This document shows, in pieces, positions 23,920-26,174 of a stretch of DNA of 26,174 nt. Within the stretch, counting starts at the first letter, position 1. The number at the start of each line of letters is the position of its first letter. A program made the translations under genes and the position numbers. The notes beneath the pieces are model-generated. The model had not been told where the DNA came from and ran no database searches. It worked only from the letters and a program-made list of their open reading frames with translations. Source of the DNA: Clostridiales bacterium (GTDB lineage: Bacteria > Bacillota > Clostridia > Christensenellales > Aristaeellaceae); contig DXVG01000002.1 in the NCBI GenBank assembly GCA_019409045.1, positions 1-26,174 on the forward strand. Reading direction: 5' to 3'.

Positions 23920-25293
23920 TCAGCGGGCGCGGCGGTCGCGCCGGCCGTCGGAATAGAAGCGCTTTTTGTCCTCGTACATGCGGCGGTCGGCCTCGTCGAA
24001 CTGTTCCTTGATGTTGCAGTTTTCGCCGCGCCAGGAAGCCCCGGCAGAGATATGCAGCCCATCTTCCCGCATGGCCTTGCGCGCGGCTTCTATGCCCCTG
24101 CGGAAAGCCTCCTCGCCGCTGCTGGCGTCGATGACCACGAATTCGTCGCCGCCGGTGCGGTAGGCTTTGCCCGCAAACGCGCGGCGGATGTGCGTTGCCG
24201 TGCGGTGGATGAGCAGATCGCCGGCGCTGTGGCCTTCCCGGTCGTTGGTACTCTTGAGGCCATTGATGTCGAAGCAGGCAACGCCCAACGGCTGGCCGGG
24301 GTCGTTCTCGCGGCGGCACACCTCGGCGTTGAAGCTGTTGCGGTTGAACAGGCCGGTGAGCGTATCCTCATAGCTGAGGCGTTTGAGCGTCTCCTCCAAT
24401 TCCATGCGGCGGGTGACGTCGAAGGCGATGCGCTGGATGATCTGCCCGCGCTCGTCTTCGCTGATGAAGGTATTCGTGCCGGTGAGACAGAGGCGCTTGC
24501 CACTTTTGTTTTCCATATGATAGTCGATGTGCGTCACATCGTCCGGCGTCTTGAGCGCGTCAAGCGCCGACGCAATTCGTCCGGCATCCTCGGGGATGAC
24601 GCCGTCGCAGAAGCCGCGCGACCAATCGAGGGCGCGCGCCTCGCTCTCCGTCACGCCGAGGATGTCACACAGCGTGCGGTTGAAGGTGAGCAGATGGTAA
24701 ACGCCACCCTTGCGCACGAGGCGGATGATACCGCAGGATACGGTATCGTAGATGCTGCGCAGTTCTGCCGTCTGCTCGGCGATCTGCTTTTTCTGCTCTT
24801 CCACACACTGTTGCAGGTATTCGTAAGTCTGGCGCGCCACCTTGGTGGGGAAGCCCACGTCGCCTTCCACCATTTCAATATAGGGGTTGGAGATATGAAT
24901 GTGGCAGCAGCGCAGTTCGCCTTCCACCGTGCGGTACGCCATGGCAACGCGCTGATGCACGCGCAGATAGACGTTTGTGGAAGGGTCGGTGGCGATCCAC
25001 AGCCTGCCGGTGCAGAGGAACACGTCCGGGGCGATGGTGATGGCGTCGTAGTGTTCGTCTGTGATGTTGCACCGGGGCACTTTACCGACAAACTGACGGA
25101 AGATGGCCTTGACCGCTTCCGTACCAGCGGCATATTCGCCCTCGCCGGCGCCAAACCACAAAAAGCGGTCGTCGAACCAGGCGAGTATGCCCTCCACGTC
25201 GTTTTCACAGTAGTGCTTGTGCATCAGATGGCTGGTCAGGGCCATGGCGGCCTGCGCGTCTGTGCCAAAGCGGGGGACAAACGGCTCGTTCAA
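23920..25293 (-). CDS. NTF2-like / PAS / GGDEF protein (predicted diguanylate cyclase)
   Basis: A 457-residue cytoplasmic signalling protein with no membrane segment. An NTF2/SnoaL-like domain (about 12-142) is followed by a coiled coil (153-182), a PAS-like domain (179-297) and a GGDEF domain (about 300-457). The GGDEF domain has DTLTGLFNR, metal-ligand D342 in FDINGLK and an intact GGDEF at 381-385, so c-di-GMP synthesis is likely. The five residues before GGDEF lack the RxxD inhibitory site, so product feedback is probably absent. I chose a TTG start at 25293: GGAAGGA is upstream, it follows a good promoter, and no ATG or GTG lies between. An ATG at 25245 would trim the N-terminus. It is 86 bp upstream of the collagen-like gene on the same strand. 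Confidence 0.85.
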   Translation of the reverse strand: MNEPFVPRFGTDAQAAMALTSHLMHKHYCENDVEGILAWFDDRFLWFGAGEGEYAAGTEAVKAIFRQFVGKVPRCNITDEHYDAITIAPDVFLCTGRLWIATDPSTNVYLRVHQRVAMAYRTVEGELRCCHIHISNPYIEMVEGDVGFPTKVARQTYEYLQQCVEEQKKQIAEQTAELRSIYDTVSCGIIRLVRKGGVYHLLTFNRTLCDILGVTESEARALDWSRGFCDGVIPEDAGRIASALDALKTPDDVTHIDYHMENKSGKRLCLTGTNTFISEDERGQIIQRIAFDVTRRMELEETLKRLSYEDTLTGLFNRNSFNAEVCRRENDPGQPLGVACFDINGLKSTNDREGHSAGDLLIHRTATHIRRAFAGKAYRTGGDEFVVIDASSGEEAFRRGIEAARKAMREDGLHISAGASWRGENCNIKEQFDEADRRMYEDKKRFYSDGRRDRRAR

Positions 25294-25342
25294 GGAGATC
25301 GATCCTTCCGGGAATTTAACGAAAACTACTTGTAATATAATA

Positions 25343-25371
25343 ACTATATCACGAGTTCGCGCTAAAATCAA
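25343..25371 (-). promoter_or_regulatory. Promoter of the GGDEF gene
   Basis: TTGATT (25371-25366), a 17-base spacer and TATAGT (25348-25343) on the minus strand, giving a leader of about 45 bases before the proposed TTG start. Confidence 0.7.
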
Positions 25372-25388
25372 CACCAAAATGCAAAAAT

Positions 25389-25410
25389 GGGGGAGGCATG
25401 CCGCCTCCCC
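25389..25410 (-). terminator. Terminator of the small lipoprotein gene
   Basis: GGGGAGGC and GCCTCCCC form an 8-bp stem around a five-base loop. On the minus strand it is followed by CATTTTTGC, 17 bases after the lipoprotein stop. Confidence 0.85.
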
Positions 25411-25426
25411 ACAGGGAACCATCCCA

Positions 25427-25915
25427 TCATCCCGCCGTTTCCCGCGCGCTGGGCGCGAGGCGTATTTCCAGCAAGCCCGTCAGCCCTTTGCCGGTAAAGC
25501 CAAGGTAACTGCTGCCTGCGGGCAATGTCAGCGTCTTTTCGCAGTCTCCCTGCGCGTCGAGCAGCACTTCGAGCCTGCGATCGCCGGATATGAGGAACAG
25601 CGTGCCGCCGCCGCTCTCCGCGTCGAGCGAGAAGGTCATATCCACATCGCGCCCCACGGTGGAGGTGCCGCCAAAGAGGTATTCCGTGCCGCTGAAGTTT
25701 TTGTATTCGGCGCGATAATCGCCCGTGTAATGGTCTTCGCCGAAGGCGCGCACGCCCTGAAGCTGTATGGCGGGGGTGAGGGCGAACTGCCCGGCGAACT
25801 GCACCACGCTCTCGTAGGCGGAGAGTACGCCATCCTTGGAAAAGCGACAGCCGCCCAGCCCCAGAGCGATGAGGGCGACGCAAACGAAAGCCAGAGCAAT
25901 GGCGAGCCAACGCAT
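25427..25915 (-). CDS. Small predicted lipoprotein of unknown function
   Basis: A 162-residue protein with an N-terminal hydrophobic signal (3-21) and a lipobox ending LGGC at about residue 23, so lipid anchoring outside the membrane is likely. The mature part is beta-rich, with TGDYRAEYKNFSGTEYLFGGT, then VDMTFSLDAESGGGTLFLISGD, resembling a lipocalin-like or carbohydrate-binding sandwich, but I do not recognise the family. The ATG at 25915 has GGAGG seven bases upstream; a start six codons earlier lacks one. It begins 23 bases after an FtsX-like permease, suggesting a shared operon and perhaps a role in that transporter's signalling or export. Confidence 0.72.
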   Translation of the reverse strand: MRWLAIALAFVCVALIALGLGGCRFSKDGVLSAYESVVQFAGQFALTPAIQLQGVRAFGEDHYTGDYRAEYKNFSGTEYLFGGTSTVGRDVDMTFSLDAESGGGTLFLISGDRRLEVLLDAQGDCEKTLTLPAGSSYLGFTGKGLTGLLEIRLAPSARETAG

Positions 25916-25938
25916 AAAAGCGCCTCCTTTCAAGTCTG

Positions 25939-26174
25939 TCAGTCGTCAGACCCGACGATGCGGTAGTAGGTATGTGCGGTGAGACCGTAACAGGCGGCGT
26001 AGATGAGCGAGAACGCCACCACGCTCACCAGCGTGCAGAGCGCGAACAGCCCCACGTCGTTGATGCCCAGCAGCGGCAGAAGCCGCATGATGAAGGGAAA
26101 GGCAAAGGCGATGTGTATACAGGCGGTGATCAGCGGCAGATAGAACATGATGAGCACCTGCGAGCGCACCGAGC
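25939..26174 (-). CDS. FtsX-like ABC transporter permease, C-terminal fragment (runs off the window)
   Basis: Only the last 77 or so codons are present. Two hydrophobic segments (FYLPLITACIHIAFAFPFIM and LFALCTLVSVVAFSLIYAACYG) and the ending LTAHTYYRIVG match the C-terminus of large FtsX-family permeases such as BceB/YxdM, which work with antimicrobial-peptide-sensing two-component systems. The reading frame is open to the window edge, so the true start is outside. Assignment within the FtsX family is tentative. Confidence 0.7.
   Translation of the reverse strand, partial: SVRSQVLIMFYLPLITACIHIAFAFPFIMRLLPLLGINDVGLFALCTLVSVVAFSLIYAACYGLTAHTYYRIVGSDD

Noticed and set aside
23082..24011. Pro/Val/Ala-repeat frames on the plus strand
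   Set aside because: Mirror translation of the collagen-like G-X-Y repeats; no ribosome-binding site or promoter, and the minus strand gives a complete BclA-type protein.

Overview
The window looks like a chromosomal stretch from a GC-rich member of the Bacillota, most likely an anaerobic Clostridia-type organism. The basis is a complete six-subunit Rnf complex with a clostridial-style, cysteine-rich RnfB, a tig-clpP-clpX block, a VanW-family protein, a DUF1538/P-II module, a collagen-like protein of the spore-surface (BclA) type, and frequent GTG/TTG starts behind strong Shine-Dalgarno sites. I saw no insertion sequence, prophage, CRISPR array or ribosomal RNA.

Left arm (1-6901, minus strand): an energy-conserving rnfCDGEAB operon runs right to left. 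It is followed after a 75 bp gap by a secreted 5'-nucleotidase-family phosphoesterase, which ends in a two-hairpin 3' element at 1-103. The rnf leader (6902-7243, no gene) carries an extended -10 promoter and three palindromes.

Centre (7181-13662, plus strand): tRNA-Trp(CCA) with a consensus promoter and its own terminator, then rarA, a vanW-family gene, and tig, clpP, clpX. Most of these have readable promoters or terminators. The clpX 3' end carries a second copy of the element found at 1-75, in the same orientation relative to its gene.

Right arm (13724-26174, all minus strand), in transcription order from right to left: the end of an FtsX-like ABC permease, a small lipoprotein, an NTF2-like/PAS/GGDEF signalling protein, a collagen-like surface protein, the potABCD polyamine importer, a DUF1538 membrane protein with two P-II-like proteins, an alpha-oxoamine synthase plus short-chain reductase pair resembling the first two steps of sphingolipid synthesis, and a small membrane-anchored protein of unknown function.

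The best candidates for under-described biology are the serine-palmitoyltransferase-like/reductase pair, the DUF1538 transporter-like protein with two different P-II-like partners, the repeated two-hairpin 3' element, and a context-dependent use of the ATA codon. Function calls rest on motifs read by eye; no searches were run.
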